From contig JADJAG010000004.1 of assembly GCA_016704325.1 (NCBI GenBank), positions 764,477 through 828,476 of the forward strand: a stretch of 64,000 nucleotides of DNA, given 5' to 3'. The notes beneath the pieces are model-generated. The model was given only the letters and a program-made list of their open reading frames with translations, did not search any database and was not told the origin of the DNA. Shown here piece after piece: positions 26,581 to 35,518 of this stretch (positions are counted from its first letter, which is position 1; each line of letters starts with the position of its first letter). The DNA comes from Chitinophagaceae bacterium (GTDB lineage: Bacteria; Bacteroidota; Bacteroidia; Chitinophagales; UBA10324). Position numbers and translations under genes: made by a program.

Positions 26581-26943
26581 TCATGCTGTCTCGTTTGCAA
26601 TTAACAATTCAGCCACTGATTTTTGCGTAAAAGGTTTAGACAGGAATCCATGTGCTCCAATATTTATTGCTCTTTCCCTAAAACCATCAAATGCACTTAT
26701 AATCACGACTTTCATCTTTGGATATTGAGATGTTAATGTACCGAGAAGGTCCAGCCCATTACCATCGGGTAAATTAATATCTAAAAATGTAAGTATAGGT
26801 CTGAATTTTTCAACAATAAGCACTGCATCAGAAATGCTATGCACATAAACCGGGTTAAGGCTGTTTTTCTTGACGATAGTAGCCAGTAGCATACATATCT
26901 CCTGCTCATCATCTATTATGAGTACGGTCTTATTGGTGGCCAT
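26581..26943 (-). CDS. Single-domain response regulator
   Basis: 120-residue receiver: IIDDEQE acidic pocket, Asp55 in TFLDINLPDGNGLDLL, switch Ser in VIISAFD, and Lys in FLSKPF. No output domain. It lies 212 bp downstream of the NtrC-type gene on the same strand. The paralogue at 34942-35298 has the same relation to the second NtrC gene, so the pair was duplicated together. Confidence 0.9.
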   Translation of the reverse strand: MATNKTVLIIDDEQEICMLLATIVKKNSLNPVYVHSISDAVLIVEKFRPILTFLDINLPDGNGLDLLGTLTSQYPKMKVVIISAFDGFRERAINIGAHGFLSKPFTQKSVAELLIANETA

Positions 26944-27155
26944 AAGATTTAGAAAGCAACTTCATTTTAACTTATCCTGGAAAGTATTTGGTTTTTTAAA
27001 GCAATATCATGACCAACTAGGTAAAGGATGAGCGTTATTTTGTTTAGTCTTTTATTAGTCCTGTTATTTTAAGCATTGCGTATTTATTCTTATATTAAAT
27101 GGACGTGTAATTAAGCGGTACATTAATTTACTTTGATGAGGAATAAGGTCGCCTA

Positions 27156-28556
27156 TCATACATCAAGGTGTCTCATTTTATTATACAGTGTTTTCCTGTC
27201 AATATTCAGAATTTTAGCTGCCTTGGTTTTGTTAAAGTTGACCTGTTGCAATACTTTTTTGATCATCTCGAGCTCAGCTTCTGTTGCTGCTCCTTTCAGA
27301 TCAGTCTCAAAGGAAGATTTGCTCAGTTCTGTATTAATAGCATGCTGGGGCTCTGCAATCAGTTTATAATTGACCAGTTCAAGTGGAAGGGAATTGACTT
27401 TAACCTCTCCTTTTTCAGTAAGCAAAGCTGCTCGCCGTATGATATTTCTCAGTTCACGCAAATTTCCCGGCCATGAATAATTCATGAAGAGTTCAGTTAC
27501 TTCACGATCGAAGCCGGTAATTGCTTTATTTAGTTCTACATTCGAAATTTCAAGAAAGTAATTGGCAAAGCTCATAATATCGTCTTTCCTTACGCGTAGT
27601 GGTGGAACATGTATACTAAACTCATTAAAACGGTGATACAAATCCTCACGGAATCTTCCTTTTTTATAGGCATCTTGTAGATTTTCGTTTGATGCAACAA
27701 TTATTCTAACATCTACATCAATATCCTTTATTCCACCAACCCTTTTGAATTTTCGTTCTTGTATAACTCTCAGTAAAGACACCTGCACATCATATGGCAG
27801 ATTGGCTACTTCATCCAGCAAGAGTGTACCATTATGTGCAAGTTCGAAGTGCCCGGTTTTTGCTGTTACCGCACCGGTAAATGACCCTTTTTCATGACCA
27901 AATAATTCACTGCCGGCTAATTCTTTGGTTAGCGTACCACAATCCATAGCGATAAATGGATACTCTTTTCTGGCACTGCGGCTATGTATTGTTCTTGCCA
28001 CTACTTCTTTACCGGTTCCACTTTCTCCATAAAGAATCACGCTGTAATTGGTAGGAGCTATAACCTGGATCTGTTTATACATTTCATGCGATTCCACACT
28101 GTCTCCTTCAAAAAAGGCATCCGAAGTTTGCTTTGCTTTTACGGAAGCATCCATGGCGGTTACCGATGCTATCGGAGTTGATGCTTTCAATGCACCGGAG
28201 ACATTAAGGGCCTTTTCAATAATGCTTAGTACTTCTGCAGGAATGAGCGGTTTTGTTACATAGTCAAAGGCACCAAGTTTTACTACGTCCACCGCAATCC
28301 TGATATCAGAATAACCGGTAACAATAATTACGGGTGTATCAGGATATAATGCCTTCACAGTTTTTAACACTTCTCTTCCGTCAGTGTCACCTAGCCGAAA
28401 ATCGCAGATCACCAAACTGTATTTCTGCTCAGTGAGTTTTAGCAATCCTTTACTCCCGGTATGAACAGCATCTGCCTGGTAGTTATTTTTTATCAGGAAT
28501 CGTTGCAACAGCAAGCACATGTCAACATCATCGTCAATAATAAGTATAGAATGCAT
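27156..28556 (-). CDS. NtrC-type sigma54-dependent response regulator, copy 1
   Basis: 466 residues. Receiver (1-115) with Asp52 in VICDFRLGDTDG; AAA+ sigma54-interaction domain (about 155-385) with Walker A GESGTGKE, the sigma54-contact loop written GSFTGA instead of GAFTGA, and Walker B TLLLDEVANLP; Fis-type helix-turn-helix at the C-terminus (TKAAKILNIDRKTLYNKM). It activates sigma54 promoters when phosphorylated. The GSFTGA variant occurs in natural activators but can change sigma54 contact. Its paralogue at 35519-36904 keeps GAFTGA. I infer that it controls the surrounding TGGCA-motif genes. Confidence 0.95.
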   Translation of the reverse strand: MHSILIIDDDVDMCLLLQRFLIKNNYQADAVHTGSKGLLKLTEQKYSLVICDFRLGDTDGREVLKTVKALYPDTPVIIVTGYSDIRIAVDVVKLGAFDYVTKPLIPAEVLSIIEKALNVSGALKASTPIASVTAMDASVKAKQTSDAFFEGDSVESHEMYKQIQVIAPTNYSVILYGESGTGKEVVARTIHSRSARKEYPFIAMDCGTLTKELAGSELFGHEKGSFTGAVTAKTGHFELAHNGTLLLDEVANLPYDVQVSLLRVIQERKFKRVGGIKDIDVDVRIIVASNENLQDAYKKGRFREDLYHRFNEFSIHVPPLRVRKDDIMSFANYFLEISNVELNKAITGFDREVTELFMNYSWPGNLRELRNIIRRAALLTEKGEVKVNSLPLELVNYKLIAEPQHAINTELSKSSFETDLKGAATEAELEMIKKVLQQVNFNKTKAAKILNIDRKTLYNKMRHLDV

Positions 28557-28714
28557 GGTGGAAAATGGTTTTGATTAAAAAATGATCAATTAAAAAGTGC
28601 TTGTAATTTCAGACCTGTTGCAATCAAATTTAATGAAGTTTATGCTAATGGTTCTTATGCCTGATTACCACATTTCATTGAATGAGTAGAATAATACTCA
28701 TCTGTGGAGCATTC

Positions 28715-28730
28715 GCTACAATATTCATTC
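28715..28730 (-). promoter_or_regulatory. Conserved 16-bp site upstream of NtrC copy 1
   Basis: GCTACAATATTCATTC (+ strand) is identical to 37057-37072 and lies 159 bp before this gene, against 153 bp for the paralogue. It may be a shared operator or promoter. Confidence 0.45.
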
Positions 28731-28803
28731 CTTTTTATTTTCAGTATCCAATGTTATCTGCTTTAAACAGCCATTATTTTCATTTTTAAGGTTTTTCATA
28801 AAA

Positions 28804-28819
28804 TGGTGTAGTTGTTGAA
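28804..28819 (+). promoter_or_regulatory. Weak sigma54-like motif before PA2169-type gene
   Basis: TGGTGT-AGTTG-TTGAA, 20 bp before the start at 28840; a looser version of the motif found elsewhere in the region. Confidence 0.25.
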
Positions 28820-28839
28820 AATGAGGTGGAAAAGCAAAT

Positions 28840-29316
28840 ATGGAAGAGTCTTCAAAAAAAATTGTTGCCACTTTAAACGACCTGATTCAGATAAACAATG
28901 ACAGGCGTGAAGGGTATAAGGTTGCCGTAGCCGAGATCAGCGATCCGGTACTTCAGGAATTGTTTGCCAGGCACAGCCTGCAAAGTGAAGTCTTTGCGGC
29001 AGAGTTAGAAAAGCAGGTAATTGAGCTGCAAGGGGAACCGGTGGAGGGCACCCGTACGGATGGGAAAATCTTTCGAATCTGGATGGATATCAAAGCCGCC
29101 TTATCCGGTAATGACAGGAAGGCCATCCTGAATTCATGTGAATATGGCGAGGATGTGGCATTGAGAACCTATGAAGAGGCATTAATGGCAGATGTGATTC
29201 TTCCGGTTCCCGCACGGCAGATTATTTCAAAGCAGAAAAGAGAATTGCAGGAAGCACATAACACGATTAAAACATTGCGTGATGCTCCTGCATCTTCAGC
29301 AAGACACGTATTTTAA
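28840..29316 (+). CDS. PA2169-family four-helix-bundle protein (DUF2383)
   Basis: 158 residues, all helical, with ferritin-like spacing of Glu and His: LNDLIQINNDRREGYKVAV and later HSLQSEVFAAELEKQV. It belongs to the PA2169/DUF2383 ferritin-like group known from Proteobacteria and Bacteroidota, often found with general stress genes such as DUF892. Metal binding is plausible but not shown. Transcribed alone, divergently from NtrC copy 1. Confidence 0.85.
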   Translation: MEESSKKIVATLNDLIQINNDRREGYKVAVAEISDPVLQELFARHSLQSEVFAAELEKQVIELQGEPVEGTRTDGKIFRIWMDIKAALSGNDRKAILNSCEYGEDVALRTYEEALMADVILPVPARQIISKQKRELQEAHNTIKTLRDAPASSARHVF

Positions 29317-29862
29317 TAACGGAAGATGCTAAAAGGTTTTAAGTATAGCACATGCCGGTAGTTGAAGGAATAAAGAAGTGCATTCGTGCAATGCAGCATT
29401 AAACCTGTTCACGATTTTGCGCATGATAAGTTAAATGGCAAGAATAATGTATCAGACCGAGCAAAGATACCGATGCATAAATTCAAGATCACCTGATTTT
29501 TTTGAATCCTTTTAAAACGAGATTCAATAATTAAATTTCATGGTTTCGGATCCTCAGTATAGTATTGACGAAATGGAAGTGACCAGCAAATAGTTTTAAG
29601 GATGAGTTATGCAGCGCATATTTTACAGGAGTATTTTGGTGATTGCAGCATGGTGAGGAATGAAATATTATGAACCTGCGAGAGCCTGATGGGACGAATC
29701 ATCTTTTCATCTGTCTTATCAGCGTGATTTTAAATTGATTGGAGATTGCTTTCAATGGACGATGAAGAAGGAATTGAGATAGGATTATTCTAAAGTTATC
29801 GTTTAGAAAGTAATGAAGGCACACTGAACCTTTTTAATAATACAAGAGATAGTAAATAAAAT
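29317..29862. other. Intergenic, no gene seen
   Basis: 546 bp, AT-rich, no frame above about 45 codons with family features and no clear hairpin with a T-run. Large for this genome, so a decayed gene or regulatory RNA cannot be excluded. Confidence 0.4.
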
Positions 29863-30984
29863 ATGAAAAGCGATATGGTTCTGCCAGGTTATCTTAAAGC
29901 AACTATCATACTTCTCGGAATAGTAGTATTAACTTTCATGCTGTATATCGGAAAGGACATCATTGTTCCATTGATTTATGCTACCATTTTTGCAATTCTT
30001 CTGAATCCACTTGTTAATTATTTGCATTCTAAAGGAATAAACCGCATACTGTCTATTTTTATAGCACTATTATTTGGATTGTTTTGCACTGCAGTGCTTT
30101 TCTATTTTGTAACATCTCAGATAAGCAGATTTACGGAGGAATTCCCGCAATTAAAGGATAAGTTCAATGGTTTCCTTTCCGGTATAACTGCATTTGTATC
30201 ACATGCATTTAATATCAGTGAGGAAGCAATTGATACATGGATTACAGACACCAGGGATGGTATTGTGGAAAGCAGCAGGGCGATAATCGGCAAAACATTG
30301 CTTACATTAAGTGGTGTATTAGTACTTATTTTCTTGTTACCGGTTTATATTTTTATGATACTTTTCTATAAGCCCCTTTTACTGGAGTTTATTCATAAAT
30401 TATTTAATCGCATGCATCATGATAAGGTGGCCGATGTCTTGCTGCAATCCAAAGGCCTTATTCAAAGTTACCTGGTTGGTTTGTTAATTGAAGCCGGTAT
30501 TGTAGCTGCATTGAATGCTACTGCACTACTGATACTCGGAATTAAATATGCCATTCTGATTGGCATTATAGGTGCCATTCTGAACATTATTCCCTACATC
30601 GGAGGAATTATTGCAATATCCCTTGCTATGATCATGGCACTTATCACCATGCCTCCTTCTTATGTTCTTTTTGTTTTTATTGCCTACCTGGCTATTCAGT
30701 TTCTCGACAATAATTTCCTGGTGCCAAAAATTGTTGCTTCCAAAGTTAAGCTCAATGCCCTTGTCTCGCTGGTGGTGGTACTTATTGGCAATGCGCTATG
30801 GGGAATACCAGGAATGTTTTTGTCAATTCCGCTTACCGCCATTCTTAAAGTAATTTTCGACCGTATCGAAGGTCTTAAACCGTGGGGACTGCTATTAGGT
30901 GATAGCATGCCTTCTTCTTCAAAACAAATTTTCAATTTCAGGAAGAGCCCTGCTAAAACGAAGGTGGTTAGCGCAAGTAAGTAA
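29863..30984 (+). CDS. AI-2E-family transporter (PerM-like)
   Basis: 373 residues with about eight membrane segments. The family pattern is clear: an N-terminal pair (YIGKDIIVPLIYATIFAILLNPLV), a long amphipathic insert (95-145), then GIIGAILNIIPYIGGIIAI and the closing LVPKIVASKVKLNALVSLVVVLIGNALWGIPGMFL region. The family exports small molecules or moves ions; the name comes from one autoinducer-2 exporter and does not prove the substrate. Within the stress island it is likely an osmotic/ionic transporter. Confidence 0.9.
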   Translation: MKSDMVLPGYLKATIILLGIVVLTFMLYIGKDIIVPLIYATIFAILLNPLVNYLHSKGINRILSIFIALLFGLFCTAVLFYFVTSQISRFTEEFPQLKDKFNGFLSGITAFVSHAFNISEEAIDTWITDTRDGIVESSRAIIGKTLLTLSGVLVLIFLLPVYIFMILFYKPLLLEFIHKLFNRMHHDKVADVLLQSKGLIQSYLVGLLIEAGIVAALNATALLILGIKYAILIGIIGAILNIIPYIGGIIAISLAMIMALITMPPSYVLFVFIAYLAIQFLDNNFLVPKIVASKVKLNALVSLVVVLIGNALWGIPGMFLSIPLTAILKVIFDRIEGLKPWGLLLGDSMPSSSKQIFNFRKSPAKTKVVSASK

Positions 30985-31433
30985 CTTAGTTAACATTCAG
31001 GCAAAGCAAAGAGGGGAGCAGCACAGGTACTATTTTTATAGCGATAGCCATGTAATTTAATTTCGATTATAGTTAGGTTTCAGTGGATATGTGGTTACTA
31101 TGAGCATTTAAGTAACTGTGTATTCATGAATTCTAAGACTGGCAATTTCAATATTTATGATGGTAAGGAAGTATAATGCTTAACATGAAGATAATGGAGC
31201 GCAACTATCTTCAAGCCGGGAGTAATATTCCTCAGGAAGGATTATGCTAGGATGCTGCTATGACGTATTGAAGTAGCATGCACACCTTATCAGAGGCTAA
31301 TGCTGTAACCGGTTTTATTAATTGTAAATGAAAAAGCACCACTAACAGTTTTTCACTTCTTCCTGATTTGTTTTTCTAATAGAAGAGATGAACCAAATGT
31401 TAGTGATGCACTGTAAAGTTTTGAATTTCTAAC
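30985..31433. other. Intergenic, no gene seen
   Basis: 449 bp between convergent genes. No terminator or coding sequence could be supported. Confidence 0.4.
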
Positions 31434-31604
31434 TTACTTCTTCCCGAAAAGAGCACTTCCGAAAAGAAGAGCTCCCAGAAAAAGAACAAGGAAAATAAAG
31501 AACAAAATTTTAGCAATTGATGCAGCACCTGCGGCAATACCGGTAAATCCGAATACACCGGCAATGATTGCAATCACAAGAAAAATAGCAGCCCATTTTA
31601 GCAT
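31434..31604 (-). CDS. DUF1328-family small membrane protein
   Basis: 56 residues: MLKWAAIFLVIAIIAGVFG, then TGIAAGAASIAKILFFIF and a basic end GKK. The phrase FGFTGIAAGAASIAKILF is the hallmark of DUF1328. Two membrane helices. The gene has a TGGCA motif 36 bp upstream. Its function is unknown; relatives respond to envelope stress. Confidence 0.9.
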   Translation of the reverse strand: MLKWAAIFLVIAIIAGVFGFTGIAAGAASIAKILFFIFLVLFLGALLFGSALFGKK

Positions 31605-31629
31605 AGTAGTATCATTTAATAATGGGATT

Positions 31630-31645
31630 TATAAAAATGATGCCA
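31630..31645 (-). promoter_or_regulatory. Sigma54-like motif before DUF1328
   Basis: Minus strand TGGCAT-CATTT-TTATA, 26 bp from the start codon. Confidence 0.45.
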
Positions 31646-31718
31646 TACTGTTATGCAAATGTATCGGAAGAGAAAATTTGTGAAAGTGGATGCCTTTCAC
31701 TTTTGTAGCAGTTACTAT

Positions 31719-32123
31719 TCAGAATGGTTTGTTCGCACGAAGTGTTTTCTTAATGGCCCTGCATATATCTTCAAAATGTGTAGGTTTGGTTATGAATTCT
31801 ATTGCGCCAAGTTTCCGGCTTTCTGTTTCATCTTCCACCTGCTTCGAAGTGGAATAGATAACAACGGGTATAATAGATAACCTGCTGATTCTTTTAATTT
31901 CTTTCAGGCATTGAAAACCATTAAGCCGCGGCATGTTTAAATCCAGGAAAATAAGATTCGGTAATGAAGTTGCTTGGATCAAAAATTCTAACGCTTCTTT
32001 TCCATCCTGCATGCTGATACATTTTACGGATGGTGCCACCAGGGATACAGCTTCCATGAATAGCTCTACATCGTCAGGGTCATCATCAATAATAAGAAGT
32101 GTAGGATTATGATTCATAGGCAA
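31719..32123 (-). CDS. Single-domain response regulator (Rcp1-like)
   Basis: 134-residue receiver with IIDDDPDDVELF, Asp61 in IFLDLNMPRLNG, switch STSK and Lys in FITKPT. This is the type paired with phytochrome-like or CheB/CheR-fusion kinases; similar receivers lie at 24213-24668 and 42053-42529. No output domain. Confidence 0.92.
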   Translation of the reverse strand: MPMNHNPTLLIIDDDPDDVELFMEAVSLVAPSVKCISMQDGKEALEFLIQATSLPNLIFLDLNMPRLNGFQCLKEIKRISRLSIIPVVIYSTSKQVEDETESRKLGAIEFITKPTHFEDICRAIKKTLRANKPF

Positions 32124-32868
32124 AATCCCGAAGTAAAAAGCGTGACCAAGTTAAGGAATTTTCATATCAAAATCAGACAATGTTTTATAGTGCTGTCTAC
32201 GGTAAGTATATTTCAAATACTGACTTTCTATATGCTGTAAACGGTCTGCTTAAAAAATGCTTATTTGTTTCGTTTAGTTACCTGCACATTGCCATAAAAC
32301 CCTATCGGCCGCGATAACATAGGGTATTAAATAATGTTTGCCGACAATGGAAAAGTCTTTGAGCAAAAATGAGCTCAGCAACTATTTATCACTTTGCTGC
32401 GACTTCATGTTGGCGAAGAATATTATGCAACCTGCACCCTTGCAAAGGGACCATTTTTCATATCCTGTTGCCCGGGAAGCAAAGGAAGAGGCTGACAATA
32501 CCGGACTATCATCGGCATTTAGTTCTTCAACTGCATCTCCTGTATTTCTCCAGCTTTTCATCTGAAGGAACAATTGACTAACCACTCATATTGCGTTTTC
32601 GCGGGTGAATTCGGCAACATAGAAATGACCATGGAGGACTAGAAGCTCCATAGCATGATCGGCTTCGCCAATCCTGATGCCGCAGTGATTCGGATTGATT
32701 CGGCTTTTGCAACGTATAATCCCGGGCCAATGAGCCTGCGGAACATTGTACACATTTTGAGAAAATAGTTCACAATCATCCATATGATTTGCCTGGTTCG
32801 AGTGCTGTTTTCCTATTGGCACAGTTATTACAATTCAGGAACTATTCTTAACTCTAAAATTTAGCAAG
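32124..32868. other. Intergenic, no convincing gene
   Basis: 745 bp. A + strand stretch at about 32650-32760 reads SMIGFANPDAAVIRIDSAF and a little more in one frame, which looks protein-like, but it is closed by stops on both sides and I could not assign it, so a decayed gene is possible. The DUF892 promoter candidate lies at its right end. Confidence 0.35.
32817..32832 (+). promoter_or_regulatory. Sigma54-like motif before DUF892
   Basis: TTGGCAC-AGTTA-TTACA: perfect -24 half, and a -12 half with one change (AC for GC) at the right spacing, 37 bp before the start codon. The best sigma54 candidate on the + strand here. Confidence 0.5.
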
Positions 32869-33438
32869 ATGCAAAAAAGTGATAGTCGTAAAAGTACTGC
32901 AACTGCAAAGGGAAAGCAGCCAGAAGACAAAAATGTTGAAGGCGAAAAATCGGAATTCAGAAATTTTTTTATTAATGAGCTGAAAGATATCTATTGGGCA
33001 GAAAAGCACCTGGTTAAGGCATTGCCGAAGATGCAAAAAGCTGCCACCAGCGATGAATTAAAGAAGTCTTTTGCGGATCATTTGGAGGCGACAAATGGAC
33101 ATGTTTCCAGGTTGGAACAAATCTTTCAAAAGTTGAAGGAGAAGCCGCAGGCAAAAAAATGTGACGCTATGGAAGGCCTGGTAAAGGAAGGGGAAAGCAT
33201 TATTGAGGATACGGAAAGAGGAACTATGATACGGGATGCAGGACTTATCCTCGCGGCACAGAAGGTGGAACACTATGAAATCGCAACATATGGCGGCTTG
33301 GCGCAAATCGCCAGGACCATTGGGGAAGATGCAGTAGCAGATTTATTGGAAGAGAATCTTCAGGAGGAGAAGGAAGCGGATCAATTATTGACTGCAATAG
33401 CTGAAGGCTTTATTAATGCAGAAGCAACACAGGAATAG
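32869..33438 (+). CDS. DUF892 (YciE/YciF) ferritin-like protein
   Basis: 189 residues. After a 28-residue disordered, lysine-rich tail comes the four-helix core with FFINELKDIYWAEKHLVKALPKM, DHLEATNGHVSRLEQIF and KVEHYEIATYGGL, carrying the Glu and His residues that bind two metals in YciE/YciF. The family is induced by osmotic and other stresses. Its upstream motif ties it to the same control as other small genes here. Confidence 0.93.
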   Translation: MQKSDSRKSTATAKGKQPEDKNVEGEKSEFRNFFINELKDIYWAEKHLVKALPKMQKAATSDELKKSFADHLEATNGHVSRLEQIFQKLKEKPQAKKCDAMEGLVKEGESIIEDTERGTMIRDAGLILAAQKVEHYEIATYGGLAQIARTIGEDAVADLLEENLQEEKEADQLLTAIAEGFINAEATQE

Positions 33439-33631
33439 TTTAATAGGTTTCTTTTGATGGTATAAACAGGTTAGAAGTTAATTTACGTGAAAATGAGTTC
33501 ATTGAAAAAATGAAACTCGCTGGTGGGGTTACTGGTTCATATAGATTGCTTTTGACCTGTTTTTTTATATGCCGGAATATCCTATTATGAATTTAAGCTC
33601 AGGTAATCCATTCTGGCTAATACAAAACTGA

Positions 33632-34203
33632 CTGCCATATAATTATGCGCAGTTTTCTTCATCAATAACTACAGAGGTAATAATTCTCGGCGGGGGCATT
33701 TCCGGGTCATTAGCTGCTTACTACCTTGTAAATAATGGAATTGACTGCGTCGTACTCGATGGACGTACGATTGGTTTGGGTAGCACTTGTGCCAGCACTT
33801 CTTTGCTTCAATATGAGATTGATACACCACTCCACCGGCTAATCCACTTAACCGGCTATCAAAATGCTGTGCAGGCGTATCAGCTATGCCTGGAAGCGAT
33901 TTACAAACTGGAAGCTATTGCAACTAAGATAGGATTTAAAGATTTTCAGAAGAAGCAGAGCCTGTACTATGCTGCAAGAAAAAGGATGAGCTTTGGCTTC
34001 GCGAGGAGTATCTTATCAGGAAGCAAAATGAATTAAGAGTCACGTGGTTGAATGAGGATGATTTAAAAGAGCTGTATGATATAAATGCTCCGGCTGCAAT
34101 TCTGTCGAAGGATGCAGCACAAACGAATGCCTACCTGTTTACCCATGCGCTGTTACAGTATGCTATAAAAAAGGGAGCACGTGTGCTTATTCATGCGGTT
34201 TAA
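33632..34203 (+). pseudogene. Broken FAD-dependent oxidoreductase (DadA-like)
   Basis: The FAD-binding beginning is intact (VIILGGGISGSLAAYYL) and continues for about 115 codons, but the frame shifts near 33983: the first frame reads AARKRMSF while the next frame continues KDELWLREEYLIRKQNELR to HAV and a stop at 34203. About half of a normal amine-oxidase/DadA-type protein is missing at the C-terminus, and no ATG precedes the frame (CTG at 33632 sits where the start should be). Three lesions indicate a true pseudogene. Confidence 0.8.
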
Positions 34204-34280
34204 AACGCAATGCTATTGAATGTTTTGGTGGTAAGGATTTAGTGTCTTCTTTCAATGCACCTGGCTTTGAATTGATTTCA

Positions 34281-34314
34281 AAAAAAATGCCGGCTGCTTT
34301 GCATTGCAGCCGGC
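34281..34314 (-). terminator. Rho-independent terminator of the DUF5670-csbD transcript
   Basis: On the minus strand GCCGGCTGC (34314-34306) pairs with GCAGCCGGC (34297-34289) around an 8-base loop and is followed by a T-run (34287-34281). It lies 59 bp after the csbD stop. Confidence 0.85.
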
Positions 34315-34372
34315 TGTTAAACACCCCCATTTTGTGAATCAAACCACCTAACCCATATTAGATAGATTCACA

Positions 34373-34558
34373 TTAGAGATTTTCAATAATTTGATCAACA
34401 TCCTCTTTTGTTTTACCAAGCTTCTTCTGAAGACGGCCATACAATTCGTTTTCCTTACCTTCTTCGTATAAAAGATCGTCATCTGTGAGATCGGCAAACT
34501 GCTGCTGTAATTTTCCTTTTAATTCATTCCAGTTGCCTTTTAGGATTTGCGTGTTCAT
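34373..34558 (-). CDS. CsbD-family stress protein
   Basis: 61 residues beginning MNTQILKGNWNELKGKLQQQ, the CsbD signature (WNELKGKxKxxFxxLTDDDL). Small, soluble, hydrophilic; in Bacillus csbD is under general-stress control. It follows DUF5670 copy 2 by 25 bp and ends before a strong terminator, so the two form a bicistronic transcript. Confidence 0.93.
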   Translation of the reverse strand: MNTQILKGNWNELKGKLQQQFADLTDDDLLYEEGKENELYGRLQKKLGKTKEDVDQIIENL

Positions 34559-34583
34559 AGTTTTTTGTTTTTAATGATTAAGA

Positions 34584-34742
34584 TTAAGTAAGAGGATTTC
34601 TTCCTCTTATAACTTGAATCAGCACAGCAATAACTGCAATTACAAGCAGTATATGGATAATCGATCCTGCTGAATAGACGAAGAATCCCAATGCCCATCC
34701 AATGATAAGCACTACTGCAATAATATAAAGTAAATTTCCCAT
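34584..34742 (-). CDS. DUF5670 (lmo0937-family) small membrane protein, copy 2
   Basis: 52 residues from MGNLLYIIAVVLIIGWALG, second helix FFVYSAGSIIHILLVIAVIA, end GRNPLT. The frame extends 37 codons upstream but without membrane features, so the internal ATG is the start. Paralogue of 25994-26149. First gene of a DUF5670-csbD unit. Confidence 0.9.
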   Translation of the reverse strand: MGNLLYIIAVVLIIGWALGFFVYSAGSIIHILLVIAVIAVLIQVIRGRNPLT

Positions 34743-34775
34743 GTTGTTTGATTTAATGATTATACTATCTCTAAG

Positions 34776-34791
34776 TATCAAAATCCTGCCA
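34776..34791 (-). promoter_or_regulatory. Sigma54-like motif before DUF5670 copy 2
   Basis: Minus strand TGGCAG-GATTT-TGATA, matching copy 1 (TGGCAG-GCTTT-TTAA). Confidence 0.45.
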
Positions 34792-34941
34792 GATTTAATA
34801 AATGGATTATTGAACCAAATAGCTGTATTAATGGCAGTTTTTGACTGATACAATCAAAGGAAAGTACAATCTGCTGAGTTAGTGATGGGAAATTTTTACA
34901 CAGACTGGGGAATATCGTACTTCACCGAACACGCCATCATA

Positions 34942-35298
34942 CTATGACTTTAAAGTCAATACATCAGTAACGGCACTTTTGGTAAAGGGTTTTGATAGAA
35001 ATGCATATGCACCTATACTAAATGCTGTATTTCTGTATTTGTCAAATGCACTGATCATAACTACTTTCATCAGTGGATACCGGAATGTGAACTTACTAAG
35101 CAGATCGAGGCCATTGCCATCAGGTAAGCTGATGTCAAGAAAAATAAGGGATGGTTTCAGTTCTTCTACAGCGGTTAACGCTGCTGAAGCCGTGTTCACC
35201 GATACTGTTTCCGGATGCGATTTTTTAATAATTTTGGAGAGCAGCAAACAAATTTCCGGCTCATCATCAACGATCAGAATTCTGGCGTTATTGGTCAT
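34942..35298 (-). CDS. Single-domain response regulator (paralogue)
   Basis: 118-residue receiver with IVDDEPEICLLL, Asp55 in IFLDISLPDGNGLDLL, switch MISAFD and Lys in FLSKPF. Its words match those of 26581-26943 closely, and it lies 220 bp downstream of NtrC copy 2 as that one lies downstream of NtrC copy 1. Confidence 0.9.
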   Translation of the reverse strand: MTNNARILIVDDEPEICLLLSKIIKKSHPETVSVNTASAALTAVEELKPSLIFLDISLPDGNGLDLLSKFTFRYPLMKVVMISAFDKYRNTAFSIGAYAFLSKPFTKSAVTDVLTLKS

Positions 35299-35518
35299 AC
35301 AATCTTATGGCTGGTTGAGTTTGCATTTAGATGGAGCTCAGGGCACCTTTAGTACAGCAGCAAAAGGATGACCAAAGGAGAGAATCGTTAAAGTTGAATT
35401 ATATTGCTTACGTTTCACCCTTTGTGATAGTGTATTGCGAAAATGTAATGATTAGCATATAATACAGTGCAGTCTTGCAGTGTGTTATTCTTTGCCACTT
35501 TTGAGAACTTTTTTTACA

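Noticed and set aside
32586..32822. 78-codon minus-strand frame
   Set aside because: Rich in Cys, His and Asn in random order; the + strand looks more protein-like, but is also closed by stops. Left as intergenic.
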